NCBI RefSeq assembly: GCF_029581575.1 | Contig: NZ_CP089975.1 | Location: 2,108,001 to 2,172,000 of the forward strand | Reading direction: 5' to 3' | DNA from: Moraxella nasibovis | GTDB taxonomy: Bacteria; Pseudomonadota; Gammaproteobacteria; Pseudomonadales; Moraxellaceae | Length of the DNA stretch: 64,000 nucleotides | Shown here: positions 53,014 through 63,433 of the stretch, one piece after another | Layout: the number at the start of each line of letters is the position of its first letter | Position numbering within the stretch: position 1 is the stretch's first letter | Position numbers and translations under genes: made by a program | Notes under the pieces: generated by a model | The model's input: only the letters and a program-made list of their open reading frames with translations | Told to the model about the DNA's origin: nothing | Databases searched by the model: none

Positions 53014-54411
53014 CTATTTTTGCAACGCCTCCACCAATCTGGTGTGAATACTCTCAAAACCGCCATTAGACATGATGATGATGGCGTCATCGGCTTGGGC
53101 GTTTGCCACCAGATGAGCGATGATGGCGTCTGTGCTGTCCAGCACCAGCTGATTGTCCGCATTGCCGATGGCGTCCTTCAAGCCCCACGCAAGATTGGCA
53201 GGCTCGTACCACAGTACCGCATCAGCAAGGGCGGCAGATGGTGCTAGGCTGTCTTTGTGGCTACCAAGTTTCATCGTGTTTGAGCGTGGCTCGATGACCG
53301 CCCAGATTTTGCGACCTTTTAGGCGTTTTTTTGCACCGTCTAGCGTGGTGGTGATGGCGGTTGGGTGGTGGGCAAAGTCATCATACACTTCAATGCCGCC
53401 GATGTTGCCGATCAGCTCCATGCGGCGTTTGATCCCTGCAAAGGCGGAAAGGGCAGCACAGGCAGCCTGCACGCTTACGCCGATGTGGTGAGCGGCAGCG
53501 ATGGCAGCCAGACCGTTATTGACATTATGCAGACCGCTCATGCCCCAATGCACTTCGCCCATCTCATCGCCAAAACGCACTTGCCACGCACCGCCATCGG
53601 CTTGCAAAAGTTTGGCTTGCCACTCGGCATCAGCGCCATCATCATTGCCATCGCTGATGTGTGTGCGTGCGACAGGTGTCCACACGCCTTTTTTGAGCGT
53701 GTCTTCTAGGCTTTGAGTATTTGATGGCATGATGATTTGCCCGCTCGCTGGAATCATACGAATCATGTGATGAAACTGCGTCTGAATGGCGTCCAAATCC
53801 TTAAAAATATCCGCATGGTCAAATTCTAAGTTGTTCAAAATCGCTGTCGTTGGGCGATAATGCACGAACTTTGAACGCTTATCAAAAAATGCCGAATCGT
53901 ATTCGTCCGCTTCAATGACAAAATATTTTTCGCCCAAATGCGAGCTGTGAGCAAAGGCTTTTTGCAGGCGAGCATCATCGGTATCCACCAGTGGCACACC
54001 GCCAATCAAAAATCCAGCGTCAATGCCAGCGTGCTGCAAGACCCAAGCAAGCATCGTCGTCGTGGTCGTTTTGCCGTGCGTGCCAGCGACCGCAAGCACA
54101 TGACGATTTTTTAGTATTTCTTCATAAAGAAACTGCGGGCCCGAAGTATAAGGCAGGCGCTGATCAAGCATGTATTCAATCGCTTCCATACCACGCTTAC
54201 AGGCGTTACCCACCACCACCAAATCAGGGGCAGGCTGCAGGTGTTCTGCCTTGTAGCCTTCCCAAATTTCTACGCCAGCGTTTTGTAATTGGGTACTCAT
54301 CGGCGGATAAATGCCCGTGTCCGAGCCTGTTACCGTATGCCCAAGATCACGAGCCAAAAGAGCCAGCGATCCCATAAAAGTCCCACAAATACCTAAAATA
54401 TGAATGTGCAT
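53014..54411 (-). CDS. mpl: murein tripeptide ligase Mpl
   Basis: Mpl joins the recycled tripeptide L-Ala-D-Glu-mDAP to UDP-MurNAc, returning cell-wall fragments to peptidoglycan synthesis. The 465-residue Mur-ligase has the N-terminal GICGTFMGSLALLARDLGH (about 7-25), the ATP loop GTHGKTTTTTMLAW (about 110), and the family phrases EADEYDSAFFDKRSKFVHYRP and YDDFAHHPTAITTTL. The latter are typical of Mpl rather than MurC. It stands alone; the gene upstream is dsbB. Confidence 0.96.
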   Translation of the reverse strand: MHIHILGICGTFMGSLALLARDLGHTVTGSDTGIYPPMSTQLQNAGVEIWEGYKAEHLQPAPDLVVVGNACKRGMEAIEYMLDQRLPYTSGPQFLYEEILKNRHVLAVAGTHGKTTTTTMLAWVLQHAGIDAGFLIGGVPLVDTDDARLQKAFAHSSHLGEKYFVIEADEYDSAFFDKRSKFVHYRPTTAILNNLEFDHADIFKDLDAIQTQFHHMIRMIPASGQIIMPSNTQSLEDTLKKGVWTPVARTHISDGNDDGADAEWQAKLLQADGGAWQVRFGDEMGEVHWGMSGLHNVNNGLAAIAAAHHIGVSVQAACAALSAFAGIKRRMELIGNIGGIEVYDDFAHHPTAITTTLDGAKKRLKGRKIWAVIEPRSNTMKLGSHKDSLAPSAALADAVLWYEPANLAWGLKDAIGNADNQLVLDSTDAIIAHLVANAQADDAIIIMSNGGFESIHTRLVEALQK

Positions 54412-54517
54412 AATGTGCCTAATTTGTAAAAAAAATAATGTTGATTAAAAAAGGGGGTTATTTTATAAATTTGCCATAAATCAAATCGCAAATTTTTAAT
54501 AAAATTTAAAAAATAAA

Positions 54518-55018
54518 TCACGGCTCGTTTTTGATGATTTTGGCAAGCAGTTTAAGCAAAATCCCCACAATCACGATGAACAAAATCATCGTCCAAGCAG
54601 GAATGGACAGACCAAGCAGCGTCCAGTCAATCAAAGCGCAGTCGCCATTGCCTGCCAAAACCACCGTCAACACTTCCGACATCGGCAAAGTTTCCACCCA
54701 GTAGCCAAGCCCCGGACCGCAGCTTGGTACGGCACTTGGCGAGTAGTGCAGCCAAGTATGGCGAGTCGCCACGCCAAGCCCCCACAACGCCCCTGCCATA
54801 CTGCCAAGCCACAACAGCAGTCTGACGGCTTTGGATTTTGGGTTAAAAACGAGCGATAACAGAGCAAACGTTCCCATTACCCACAGCCCAATCCGCTGAA
54901 AAATGCACAGCGGACAAGGGTCAAGTCCGACCGTCAGCTGCAAATAGCCAATGGCAATCGCTGTCGCTGTCGTGGCAAGCAGCACCAGTAGGGCGTTAAT
55001 AGCGCGATAAGTGAGCAT
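54518..55018 (-). CDS. dsbB: disulfide bond formation protein DsbB
   Basis: DsbB reoxidises DsbA and passes electrons to quinones. The 166-residue inner-membrane protein has four helices, the first periplasmic pair in LDPCPLCIFQR (CPLC, about 34-37), and the second pair as SCGPGLGYW and GNGDCALIDW. Arg after CPLCIFQ is the quinone-site residue. Normal length. Its partner DsbA is encoded at 15.2 kb. The 145 bp after gshA contain no gene. Confidence 0.94.
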   Translation of the reverse strand: MLTYRAINALLVLLATTATAIAIGYLQLTVGLDPCPLCIFQRIGLWVMGTFALLSLVFNPKSKAVRLLLWLGSMAGALWGLGVATRHTWLHYSPSAVPSCGPGLGYWVETLPMSEVLTVVLAGNGDCALIDWTLLGLSIPAWTMILFIVIVGILLKLLAKIIKNEP

Positions 55019-55163
55019 AATACAACCTGCTTATTAAAATGGATCATGGTTAAAAGTATCATGATAAAATTTTTTCCGTTCGTCCTAAGCTTGTCTAAGG
55101 AAGTAGGAAAAACAATTTCTCAATACATTTTAAGCCAAAATAAAATACAATAATATCAATCAG

Positions 55164-56732
55164 TTAGCGATATGCTTGCACATAATCATAAAAACTGATG
55201 GTGTCTGATGATTCAAGCTTGGCTTGCTCTTGTAGCGACTGCTTGGCGATGTCATCAAAATGCTGCTCTTGCGATGGGCTAAGTGCGTGCGTCAAAAGCG
55301 CTTTTTGGTGCTTTTGAGCAAGGATTTTGCCCAATGCCCAAGTGCCACCAACACGGCGACTGTCTTCTTCAATTTGAGCGGACAAGGTAAAGGCAGGATT
55401 GCTCGCCTTGCCTTGCATCATCGCCAGTGCCGAGCGGTAATCGTTGCCACCGTGATGAGCATCAAACGCATCGGCGATGGCTTGCATTTGTGTGAGATGA
55501 TGAACAAGCCATGCACGAAAATCCACTTTTTCGCCATTGTCATCAAAAATCTGCACGCCATCAGCACGACCGTGATTGACGATGGTGTCGATGTTATCGG
55601 CTAGGCGTTTTTCTTCATCTTTATGCAGCTCTTTTGAGTCGGTCAATAGGCAGTACAACGCCAAAATCTCCAAAAAGCACGCCGTCGCCATCGTGATGCC
55701 GATGTCCGAGTACGGATCTAGGTCAATGGCACGAAATTCCACATAAGCAATACCGCGCGCTGCCAGAGCTGCGGTCGGTGTTTCGCCTGATTTGGTGACT
55801 TGTTTTGGGCGAATTGGGCTATAAAATTCGTTTTCAATTTGCAAAATGTGGCTGTTGATTTGGATCGGATTGCCATTATCATCATCGACGCCAATCTTGG
55901 CAAAATCGGCAAATGGCGTGCCGATCGCTCGGCGAAGTCCTGTGATGTATTCATTCAAATCATTATAGCGAATGTCCAAATCTTCTTGGACGCTGTTGGT
56001 GTAGCCAAGTTTGCCCATACGCAGGCTGGTGCCGTTCGGCTGATAAAAACTGCAACTTTCGCCCAGCGGAATCAGACCATGCTCACGACCACTTAAAAAA
56101 GTACCGCACACCGCAGGACTTGCCCCAAGCAGATACAGCACAAGTGGCGTTAGGCGTTTAAAATTGCGAATTAAGGCAAGATATTTGGCGTTTTTAAATT
56201 GGACAAAATCATCGTCCGTGCCGTTTGTTTCGCTCTGATTAAACCATTTGCCAAACAAATCATCGCCCACTGATAGGTTATAATGCAGGCCTGCAATCGT
56301 CTGCATTTTGCGACCGTATCGCACGCCAAGCCCCGAGCGGTAGAGCGTTTTTAGTTTGCCGATATTGGATGAGCCATAATCCGCCAGTGGAATGTCGCTG
56401 TCGGTGTCCGAACTCATGCACGGCATAGACATCGGCCACATCAGCTCGTCATTTTCTAGCGAGCGATGCACCAGCAGGTGCAAATCCTTGAGCATGTCAA
56501 GGGCTACCTTGATGGTCGGTTTTGGCTCGGTAATCAGCTCAAGCAGATTTTCTGAATAATCGGTCGTGATATAAGGGTGGGTCAGCTTTGAGCCGAGTTT
56601 GGCAGGGTGAAAAGTCTTGGCGGCATAGCCATCAGGCTGCATACGAAGCCCTTCTTTTTCGATGCCGCGCTGCATACCTGCGACCAAATTCGGTTCAAAC
56701 CAATCTGGCAAAGTAAAGGTGTGAGTGGTCAT
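55164..56732 (-). CDS. gshA: glutamate-cysteine ligase
   Basis: GshA makes gamma-glutamylcysteine, the first step to glutathione. The ATG at 56730-56732 is preferred over an in-frame start 44 codons earlier, because the family starts near the LPDWFEPNLVAGMQRGIEKEGLR segment. The 522-residue protein has IEKEGLRM, KLTHPYITTDYSENLLELIT (metal/Glu site), GLHYNLSV, SCSFYQPNGTSLRMGKLGYTN and VEFRAIDLDPYSDIGI. These match the proteobacterial GshA class. It is divergent from tyrS. Confidence 0.95.
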   Translation of the reverse strand: MTTHTFTLPDWFEPNLVAGMQRGIEKEGLRMQPDGYAAKTFHPAKLGSKLTHPYITTDYSENLLELITEPKPTIKVALDMLKDLHLLVHRSLENDELMWPMSMPCMSSDTDSDIPLADYGSSNIGKLKTLYRSGLGVRYGRKMQTIAGLHYNLSVGDDLFGKWFNQSETNGTDDDFVQFKNAKYLALIRNFKRLTPLVLYLLGASPAVCGTFLSGREHGLIPLGESCSFYQPNGTSLRMGKLGYTNSVQEDLDIRYNDLNEYITGLRRAIGTPFADFAKIGVDDDNGNPIQINSHILQIENEFYSPIRPKQVTKSGETPTAALAARGIAYVEFRAIDLDPYSDIGITMATACFLEILALYCLLTDSKELHKDEEKRLADNIDTIVNHGRADGVQIFDDNGEKVDFRAWLVHHLTQMQAIADAFDAHHGGNDYRSALAMMQGKASNPAFTLSAQIEEDSRRVGGTWALGKILAQKHQKALLTHALSPSQEQHFDDIAKQSLQEQAKLESSDTISFYDYVQAYR

Positions 56733-56943
56733 AAATGATCCTAAAATTGTGCCTAATTTTGTCTTATTATAAGGCGTTTTTATGGGGTTTGGATGTGCTG
56801 TTTTTTCATAAAGCATGGGAAAATCTCGCCACCGACGCCAAAAGACAACAAAAAGTGGCGACAATCTGCCTATTATAGTCCCAAGCGGTCATAATGGCAA
56901 AGAAAATCCATCGTTTGCCGTTTTTTCATGACAAAAATTTTGC

Positions 56944-56949
56944 TATACT
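56944..56949 (+). promoter_or_regulatory. -10 element of tyrS
   Basis: TATACT at 56944-56949 lies about 40 bp before the tyrS start, preceded by TG one base upstream (TGcTATACT, extended -10 type). No convincing -35 hexamer is present at 17 bp. Confidence 0.5.
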
Positions 56950-56989
56950 AAGGCGATTTTAGACAATTTTCATTTTAAAAAGGTGTATT

Positions 56990-58201
56990 ATGGCAGATTT
57001 TTTACCGCCCCAAGAACAACTTGAACTTTTAAAGCGTGGCGTGGTTGAGATTTATTCTGAAGAAGATTTGTTAAAAAAACTCGCTTTGGGTCGTCCTTTG
57101 CGTATCAAGCTCGGTATGGACCCTACCGCCCCTGATTTGCATTTTGGGCATACGGTGGTGCTAAATAAACTGCGTGCCTTTCAAGAGCTTGGGCATGAAG
57201 TGCTGTTTTTGATTGGCGATTATACCGCGCGCATTGGCGACCCGTCTGGCAAAAACGCCACTCGTCCGCCACTGTCCGAAGAAGATGTCAAACGAAACGC
57301 CGAGACCTACGCCAAGCAAGTCTTTAAAATCCTAGACAAAGACAAAACCAAAATCGTCTTTAACTCTGAGTGGTTTTCTAAGATGTCGGCAGGTGGTATG
57401 ATTGGGCTGGCAAGCCAGCTGACCGTCTCTCGTATGCTAGAGCGGGACGATTTTTCTAAGCGTTATAACAGCCAAACACCGATCGCCATTCACGAATTTT
57501 TGTACCCACTGGTGCAAGGCTATGACAGCATTGCCCTTGATGCGGATGTGGAGATTGGCGGTACGGATCAGACCTTTAATGTGCTGATGGGTCGCACCCT
57601 ACAATCTCGCTACGGCAAAGAGCCACAAGTGTGCCTGACGATGCCCCTTTTGGAAGGCTTGGACGGTGTGAATAAGATGAGTAAATCTTTGGGTAATTAC
57701 ATCGGCATTGACGAACCTGCTGGCGTGATGTACCAAAAGATTTTGTCTATGCCAGACACTTTGATTGCTCGCTACTTTGAGCTGTTAAGCTTTAAGCCGA
57801 TGAGCGAAGTCAATGCCCTACTTGACGAGATGGCAAATGGTCGCAACCCACAAGAGCTAAAACGCATTCTTGCTCACGAGCTGATTGAGCGATTCCATGG
57901 CTTGGAAGCTGCCGAAAACGCCCATAAATCGGCAGGCAACCGCTTGGCTGATGGCGAGCTACCGATTGATTTGCCAGAAGTTACGCTAAATTTGGCAGAC
58001 GGTCAGGACAAGCTGTTCATCGCTCAAATCCTAAACCAAGCAGGCTTGGTCAAAAACTCCGCACAGGCAAAAGACGCCCTAAAAAACGGCTCGGTCAAAG
58101 TGGATAATGAAGTGGTCGGGGCGGATTTTGCCCTATCAAGCGGTCAAACGGTCGTGATTCAAGCAGGCAAAAAAGCTTATGCTCGGGTGAGTGTGGCATA
58201 A
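56990..58201 (+). CDS. tyrS: tyrosyl-tRNA synthetase
   Basis: TyrS charges tRNA-Tyr. The 403-residue class I enzyme has the HIGH-type motif HFGHT in [17 protein letters not shown] (about 45-50), KMSKS in [12 protein letters not shown] (about 230), and a C-terminal S4 RNA-binding domain (about 335-400, [20 protein letters not shown]). AAGGTG precedes the ATG. The layout matches the TyrRS type with HxGH variant that is common in Gammaproteobacteria. It has a strong terminator. Confidence 0.96.
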   Translation: MADFLPPQEQLELLKRGVVEIYSEEDLLKKLALGRPLRIKLGMDPTAPDLHFGHTVVLNKLRAFQELGHEVLFLIGDYTARIGDPSGKNATRPPLSEEDVKRNAETYAKQVFKILDKDKTKIVFNSEWFSKMSAGGMIGLASQLTVSRMLERDDFSKRYNSQTPIAIHEFLYPLVQGYDSIALDADVEIGGTDQTFNVLMGRTLQSRYGKEPQVCLTMPLLEGLDGVNKMSKSLGNYIGIDEPAGVMYQKILSMPDTLIARYFELLSFKPMSEVNALLDEMANGRNPQELKRILAHELIERFHGLEAAENAHKSAGNRLADGELPIDLPEVTLNLADGQDKLFIAQILNQAGLVKNSAQAKDALKNGSVKVDNEVVGADFALSSGQTVVIQAGKKAYARVSVA

Positions 58202-58215
58202 CATTTCACAGCACC

Positions 58216-58252
58216 AAAAAAATCCGAAAACATACCATTTTCGGATTTTTTA
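58216..58252. terminator. bidirectional terminator between tyrS and the thioesterase gene
   Basis: AAAAATCCGAAAA/TTTTCGGATTTTTT stem with flanking A- and T-runs between convergent genes. Confidence 0.8.
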
Positions 58253-58263
58253 TTGGATAGAAT

Positions 58264-58737
58264 TTACAAAGAACGATTTTCAAACCGCTCAAAAAACGCT
58301 CGTTCCTCTGCCGTCCAAGCCGTTTTTTGTCCCTTGTCGTCAGCTCGTACCATCACCGATTCACCTGTTGCGACAATGGCGTTTTGGGCGACACTATAAA
58401 ACGCCTTTTCAAAGACCACGCTGGTATTACCAAGACTTTTGACTCGCACGCCGATTAACAGCGTATCAGGAAAAGTCACGGGGCGTTTGTATTGACAGCT
58501 GTTCGCCGCCAAAATTGTCATGATGTCGGTGCGTGTCTCGACCATATCAGACGCACGCAAATAGCTGATACGAGCCGACTCAGCATAGCGATAAAACACG
58601 ACATTGTTCAGATGATGAAAGCCATCCATCTCGCCCCACGCCACAGGCTGTACATGCACGCTGGGAAAGTCGTTTAGCACTTCTGGACGCTGATCGCCTG
58701 TCAAAATCGGCTCAAAAACACCCTGCACTGCAATCAT
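58264..58737 (-). CDS. acyl-CoA thioesterase, 4HBT hot-dog type
   Basis: This 157-residue hot-dog protein has the 4HBT/YbgC-like motif WGEMDGFHHLNNVVFYRYAESARISYL (Asp/His residues about 35-41), typical of acyl-CoA thioesterases. Its substrate may be medium- or aromatic acyl-CoA. Its ATG overlaps the yggX stop by one base. It ends the operon argH-hypothetical-yggX-thioesterase and faces tyrS across a terminator. Confidence 0.87.
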   Translation of the reverse strand: MIAVQGVFEPILTGDQRPEVLNDFPSVHVQPVAWGEMDGFHHLNNVVFYRYAESARISYLRASDMVETRTDIMTILAANSCQYKRPVTFPDTLLIGVRVKSLGNTSVVFEKAFYSVAQNAIVATGESVMVRADDKGQKTAWTAEERAFFERFENRSL

Positions 58738-59033
58738 TACACATCCGCCTTTGGTTTAAAGCCTGCTGGGCGTTCGTAGTCGCCATTGTCTAGGAATAAT
58801 TCTCGCTGCTGAGCGATGAATTTTTTGGCGTCTTTGTCCGCCATACTCAGGTGTTTTTCGTTAATCAGCATGGTTTGTAGCTCAATCCACTCGTCCCACG
58901 CTTTTTTTGAGACGGTGTTTTGGATTTCTTCGCCTTTGGCATTGGGAAACGGTGGATTTGGTAATTTTGGCAATTCTTGTCCGTATTTACGACACATGAC
59001 AAGATTGGCTTTTGGGTTAAAAATTTCGGTCAT
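58737..59033 (-). CDS. yggX: Fe(2+)-trafficking protein YggX
   Basis: YggX protects iron-sulfur enzymes and may move Fe(II). The 98-residue protein has a single conserved cysteine ([10 protein letters not shown], about 14) and the phrases [34 protein letters not shown] and QREL FLDN-type end, all family markers. Its start overlaps the upstream small hypothetical gene by four bases (ATGA). Confidence 0.95.
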   Translation of the reverse strand: MTEIFNPKANLVMCRKYGQELPKLPNPPFPNAKGEEIQNTVSKKAWDEWIELQTMLINEKHLSMADKDAKKFIAQQRELFLDNGDYERPAGFKPKADV

Positions 59034-59266
59034 TTGGGTTGCCTTTTTTGATTAAGATTAAATATGTCTTCGTTGTCTAAATTTAAATACCACTCTTTCC
59101 AACTGTCTGATGTGTCAAACATGTCAAGTGTGAGATTTTGCGTGCTAAGTCCTTTTAAGTTTGTAGAAATCTGGCGTTTAGGCAAACCTTGATTGGGCTT
59201 AGTAGTTGTCCAATCAAGGTTGATGTTATTTTTAGGATTAGGCAATCCTTTCTCTGCCCCGCTCAA
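59030..59266 (-). CDS. small hypothetical protein between argH and yggX
   Basis: The 78-codon frame starts inside the argH 3' end (29-nt overlap) and its stop overlaps the yggX ATG (TGA/ATG). The product is hydrophilic, Asn- and Gln-rich, with a more protein-like second half ([20 protein letters not shown]). A perfect 10-bp inverted repeat (CCTTGATTGG at 59187-59196, partner at 59210-59219) lies within it. It could be a genuine coupled gene or a decayed remnant read through; I do not recognise it. Confidence 0.4.
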   Translation of the reverse strand: MSGAEKGLPNPKNNINLDWTTTKPNQGLPKRQISTNLKGLSTQNLTLDMFDTSDSWKEWYLNLDNEDIFNLNQKRQPK

Positions 59267-60620
59267 TCGCCCCCTTTACCGCCTGTGGAGCAGTTCCACC
59301 AATATGGTTACGAGCATTAAGCGAGCCTTCTAAGGTTAAACACTCAAACACATCATCGCCAATCAAGTCGCTAAATTGTCTTAATTCATCAAGAGACAAT
59401 TCTGCCAAATCCACACCCTTGGTTACGCCCAACGCCACTGCACTGCCCACCACTTCGTGAGCATCACGGAACGGCAAGCCTTTTTTGACCAAATAATCCG
59501 CCAAATCAGTCGCAGTGGCGTAGCCCTTCAAAGTCGCTGCACGCATATTTTCGCTATTTGGCACGATGTTCGGTAGCATATCAGCAAAGGCAAGTAGCGA
59601 ACCTGTCAGCGTATCCACGCAGTCAAATAGTGGCTCTTTGTCTTCTTGGTTATCTTTGTTGTACGCCAATGGCTGATTTTTCATAAGTGTAAGCAGGGTC
59701 GTCAGCTGACCGAACACACGAGCCGCCTTGCCACGCACAAGCTCTGGCACATCAGGGTTTTTCTTTTGGGGCATGATGGAGCTGCCTGTACAAAAACGGT
59801 CTGGAATGTGAATAAAGCCAAACTGTGCGCTCATCCACAAAATCAGCTCTTCGCTCATGCGAGACAGGTGCATCATTAGGATTGACGCATTGGCGGTAAA
59901 TTCAATGGCAAAATCACGGTCGCTCACCGCATCTAGCGAGTTTTGGCAAATGCCTTCAAAGCCAAGCAAGCGAGCGGTAATCGTACGGTCAATCGGATAA
60001 GTCGTACCAGCCAGAGCCGCCGAACCCAGTGGCATTTGGTTAATGCGTTTACGAGTTTCGCTAAAGCGTTCACTATCACGGCAAAGCATCTCAAACCATG
60101 CCATCACATGATGGGCAAAGCTGACAGGCTGAGCGGTTTGTAGATGGGTAAAGCCTGGCATGATCGTTTCGGTGTGCTGTTCGGCAAGGTCAAGCAGTCC
60201 GCCTTGCAGACGCTTTAATAGCGCCAAAATATTGTCAGTCTCGTCTCGTAGCCACAGACGAATGTCGGTCGCCACTTGGTCGTTGCGACTTCTGCCTGTG
60301 TGCAATTTTTTGCCGACATCGCCAATCAGGGCGGTAAGCCTACTCTCCACATTCATATGCACATCTTCAAGCTCTACCTTCCAGACAAACTCACCCTTTT
60401 CAATCTCGGCTTTGACTTGGTTTAGCCCATCAATGATTTTTTGGCTTTCATCTTTGGTGATAATCCCACACTCGCCAAGCATGGTGGCGTGGGCGATAGA
60501 GCCTTGTATGTCTTGGTTTGCCATGCGTTTATCGAAGTTTACCGATGCGGTAAATTCTGCGACAAATTTGTCGGTGGCCTCGCTAAAACGACCGCCCCAC
60601 ATAGATGATGTTTGTGTCAT
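59238..60620 (-). CDS. argH: argininosuccinate lyase
   Basis: ArgH cleaves argininosuccinate to arginine and fumarate. The 460-residue protein starts [16 protein letters not shown] and has the fumarase/aspartase-superfamily signature [12 protein letters not shown] (about 280), plus [13 protein letters not shown] and [19 protein letters not shown] precedes the ATG. It is divergent from the algR-like gene, as in Pseudomonas and relatives. It leads the operon with yggX and the thioesterase gene. Confidence 0.97.
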   Translation of the reverse strand: MTQTSSMWGGRFSEATDKFVAEFTASVNFDKRMANQDIQGSIAHATMLGECGIITKDESQKIIDGLNQVKAEIEKGEFVWKVELEDVHMNVESRLTALIGDVGKKLHTGRSRNDQVATDIRLWLRDETDNILALLKRLQGGLLDLAEQHTETIMPGFTHLQTAQPVSFAHHVMAWFEMLCRDSERFSETRKRINQMPLGSAALAGTTYPIDRTITARLLGFEGICQNSLDAVSDRDFAIEFTANASILMMHLSRMSEELILWMSAQFGFIHIPDRFCTGSSIMPQKKNPDVPELVRGKAARVFGQLTTLLTLMKNQPLAYNKDNQEDKEPLFDCVDTLTGSLLAFADMLPNIVPNSENMRAATLKGYATATDLADYLVKKGLPFRDAHEVVGSAVALGVTKGVDLAELSLDELRQFSDLIGDDVFECLTLEGSLNARNHIGGTAPQAVKGAIERGRERIA

Positions 60621-60795
60621 CGCTGCACCTTTTATATATGAAAATTTAAAAAATTACTGGCAATTATAGCACAGCCCACCAATAATAAAACACGCCAAAT
60701 CCCCATTCTAAGTAGATTGCGGTAATTTTTCGGCAAGTTGGTTGCTTTTTTGGCACAAAATGCTATGATAAGCCAACTTATTGGGAATAATTCTC

Positions 60796-61545
60796 ATGAA
60801 AATCCTATTATTTAGCACGACAGGCACACTCATTGAGCAAATCACCGCCACGCTTTGCCCCCTGCCATACTTGCTGACCATCGCCAGCACACCAAGCGAT
60901 GCCATCAAGACGGTCAAATTTGGCTCGCCACAGATCATCATGCTAGATTTGGCGGCGGCAGAATTATCCCAACTTATATCACAGCTTGCCGACCATCATC
61001 ACAGCCAGCACCGCCACGCTCGCCCTGCCATCGTACTGCTCGCCCCACGCCTGTCAGCAGATGCCAAGCCACCGCTCGTCTGTTTGCCCGCCCCATTATT
61101 ATCACTGGGCGTGCATGGCTTTGGGGAGTATGACGAATGCAGTTTGCCACCGATTTTGGACATTTTGGCACAATTACAAAGACCCACGCTTGCCGAACAA
61201 TCCCAAAAACCCACGCTCATCGCACGCACGCACAGGGGCGATGAATGTATTGTCATTGACGACATTCTGTTTTGCCAAGCCGAACAAAAATACACCAAAA
61301 TCCACCACAAATACGGCACCACGCTCGTTGATGACACGCTCAAATCCCTTGAACTTGCCCACCCTGACGCCCTGATTCGCATTCATCGGCACACACTGGC
61401 AGGCATACGGCACATTCAAGCCATCAGCCACGCCCATGTCAGCGTGTGCGGTGTGCCAACGCCCCTTGTCATTTCTCGGCGGTGCCAAGCCAAAGTTCGC
61501 CGACAGCTTGCTCATTTTTATCAAAAATCGCCCAAGGCAGTCTAA
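60796..61545 (+). CDS. AlgR-like LytTR response regulator with degenerate receiver
   Basis: This 249-residue protein has a receiver-like domain (about 1-115) and a LytTR DNA-binding domain (about 140-245; DDILFCQAEQKYTKIHHKYG, IRIHRHTLAGIRHIQ). The position upstream of hemC and divergent from argH matches Pseudomonas algR, but the sensor gene algZ is absent. The receiver keeps an Asp in IIMLDLAAAE, while the acidic pair near the N-terminus (LLFSTTGTLI) and the conserved Lys are missing. It is therefore unlikely to be phosphorylated normally and may act constitutively or sense otherwise. Confidence 0.85.
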   Translation: MKILLFSTTGTLIEQITATLCPLPYLLTIASTPSDAIKTVKFGSPQIIMLDLAAAELSQLISQLADHHHSQHRHARPAIVLLAPRLSADAKPPLVCLPAPLLSLGVHGFGEYDECSLPPILDILAQLQRPTLAEQSQKPTLIARTHRGDECIVIDDILFCQAEQKYTKIHHKYGTTLVDDTLKSLELAHPDALIRIHRHTLAGIRHIQAISHAHVSVCGVPTPLVISRRCQAKVRRQLAHFYQKSPKAV

Positions 61546-61619
61546 CGCAGATAAATTTGCCCAAAGTCAATTATTATGGTTAAATAGCGGTTATTTTATT
61601 GTCAATTTGCGAAATCATC

Positions 61620-62567
61620 ATGAAAACCACCCTAACCATCGCCACTCGCCAAAGCCCGCTGGCACTGTGGCAAGCCAATTTTATTAAAGATACTTTGCAA
61701 TCTTTGTACCCAAACTTACACATATCACTGCTAGAAATGGTAACCAAAGGCGACAAAATCCTAGACACGCCCCTTGCCAAAATCGGCGGCAAAGGCTTAT
61801 TTGTCAAGGAGCTTGAAAATGCCTTATACGAAAAGCAAGCCGACATCGCTGTGCATTCTTTAAAAGATGTGCCGATGGTGCTGCCAGAAGGTTTGACTTT
61901 GGGGGCGTACTGCCAACGACACGCACCGACAGACGCTTTTGTTTCCAATCATTTTGAGCGTTTGGACGACTTGCCTGTTGGTGCGGTGCTTGGCACATCA
62001 AGCCTACGCCGTGAATGCCAAGTCGCCCACGCTTATCCGCATTTGACCATCAAATCCTTGCGTGGCAATGTCGGCACTCGCTTATCTAAGCTGGATAATG
62101 GTGAGTACGATGCGATTATTTTGGCGACCAGTGGCTTACAAAGACTGGGGCTTGATGAGCGTATCCGCCACGAGCTTGATGAGGCACTCAGTCTGCCTGC
62201 GGTCGGTCAAGGGGCGTTGGCGATTGAATGCCGAGCGGACGATGACGAGATTTTAAGCCTGCTTGCACCACTAAACCACCTGCCAACTCGCCTATGCGTG
62301 CTTGCCGAGCGAGCGATGAATCACGCCCTAGAAGGCGGCTGTCAAGTGCCGATTGCAGGCTTTGCCACCATTGACGGCGACACCTTGACCCTGCGTGGGC
62401 GAGTGGGTAGCGTTGATGGCAAAACTTTGCTAAAAGCCGAACATCATCTGACACTAAGCCATACCGCCGATGACGAGCAAGCAGTACACGCATTGGGCGT
62501 GGCAGTCGCTCAGGACTTGCTCAATCAAGGGGCGGACAAAATCCTACAAGAAGTCTATGGCAACTGA
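61620..62567 (+). CDS. hemC: porphobilinogen deaminase
   Basis: HemC joins four porphobilinogens into hydroxymethylbilane in haem synthesis. The ATG at 61620 gives [20 protein letters not shown], the usual start. The 315-residue protein has [44 protein letters not shown] and the dipyrromethane-binding Cys in [12 protein letters not shown] (about 243). It overlaps hemD by 11 bases. Confidence 0.97.
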   Translation: MKTTLTIATRQSPLALWQANFIKDTLQSLYPNLHISLLEMVTKGDKILDTPLAKIGGKGLFVKELENALYEKQADIAVHSLKDVPMVLPEGLTLGAYCQRHAPTDAFVSNHFERLDDLPVGAVLGTSSLRRECQVAHAYPHLTIKSLRGNVGTRLSKLDNGEYDAIILATSGLQRLGLDERIRHELDEALSLPAVGQGALAIECRADDDEILSLLAPLNHLPTRLCVLAERAMNHALEGGCQVPIAGFATIDGDTLTLRGRVGSVDGKTLLKAEHHLTLSHTADDEQAVHALGVAVAQDLLNQGADKILQEVYGN

Positions 62568-63321
62568 CCCCATCTTGATCAACACTCGCCCCACGCACCG
62601 TAGCGATGCCATTCGTGCGATGCGTGGCGTGGCGGTCGTGGATTTGCCGTTGCTAGAAATTAACGATTTGCCCATAGATACCTGTGATGCGGAAAAACTT
62701 CGTGCTTGGCAAGCGGGCAATTATCACGCACTCATCATCACAAGTGTCGAATCCGCCAAGCGAGCGTTGGCATATTTGGCACATTTAAATGGCAAAAAAA
62801 CCCACACAAAGCCTGACACACCAATGATCGCTGTGGGCGATGCCACCGCCAAATGCCTAATCAATGCTGGCTTTACGCCCATTTTGCCTGATACCGCCAA
62901 TAACGAAGGCATGCTAAAACTCCCACAAATCCGCTCACTTGGCACAGGCAGTCGAGTGCTGATTTGGCGTGGGGTGGGCGGTCGCAAACTGCTCCACGAT
63001 ACGCTGAACGCTCGTGGCGTGCAGATTGATGTCATTCGCTGGTATGAGCGAGTTTGCCCTGCCGATTTGCCTGCCGATTATGCCCAAATTTTGCCCATAT
63101 TAAACAGCCAAGCAGACACGCCCATCTATGTGCTGGTCAGTAGCCAGATGGCGTTTGAGCATTGGCAAAGCCTGCCAAACTCTGCCGAACTTTTGGCTCG
63201 CTGTCGTTATTTGACGCTTGGCGAGCGACTATACAGCATTGTCAAGGACAGCAAACAGCACGCCACATTGATTGATGATTTGCACCCAAATACCATACAT
63301 TCTGCCATCAGCCGACCATAA
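62557..63321 (+). CDS. hemD: uroporphyrinogen-III synthase
   Basis: HemD cyclises hydroxymethylbilane to uroporphyrinogen III. The 254-residue protein starts [16 protein letters not shown] and has [13 protein letters not shown] (about 58), [15 protein letters not shown] (about 90), [13 protein letters not shown] and [14 protein letters not shown]. HemD is poorly conserved, but the layout and position after hemC fit well. Translation is coupled with hemC through an 11-base overlap. No hemX or hemY follows; instead grpE begins 112 bp later. Confidence 0.92.
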   Translation: MATDPILINTRPTHRSDAIRAMRGVAVVDLPLLEINDLPIDTCDAEKLRAWQAGNYHALIITSVESAKRALAYLAHLNGKKTHTKPDTPMIAVGDATAKCLINAGFTPILPDTANNEGMLKLPQIRSLGTGSRVLIWRGVGGRKLLHDTLNARGVQIDVIRWYERVCPADLPADYAQILPILNSQADTPIYVLVSSQMAFEHWQSLPNSAELLARCRYLTLGERLYSIVKDSKQHATLIDDLHPNTIHSAISRP

Positions 63322-63366
63322 ACACCGAGCAAACACCGCTCATTCCATCTTTTTTTGTGTTCATGC

Positions 63367-63394
63367 CTTGAAAATCTCCCCCTTAACCTTTATC
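63367..63394 (+). promoter_or_regulatory. possible sigma-32 heat-shock promoter of grpE
   Basis: CTTGAAA at 63367-63373 matches the -35 of heat-shock promoters. About 12 bases later ACCTTTATC resembles, imperfectly, the -10 CCCCAT-type element. It is 40 bp before the grpE start. Confidence 0.45.
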
Positions 63395-63433
63395 AAGTTA
63401 GGGATTTTTGCAAAAAACCACTTGGGGATTTTT

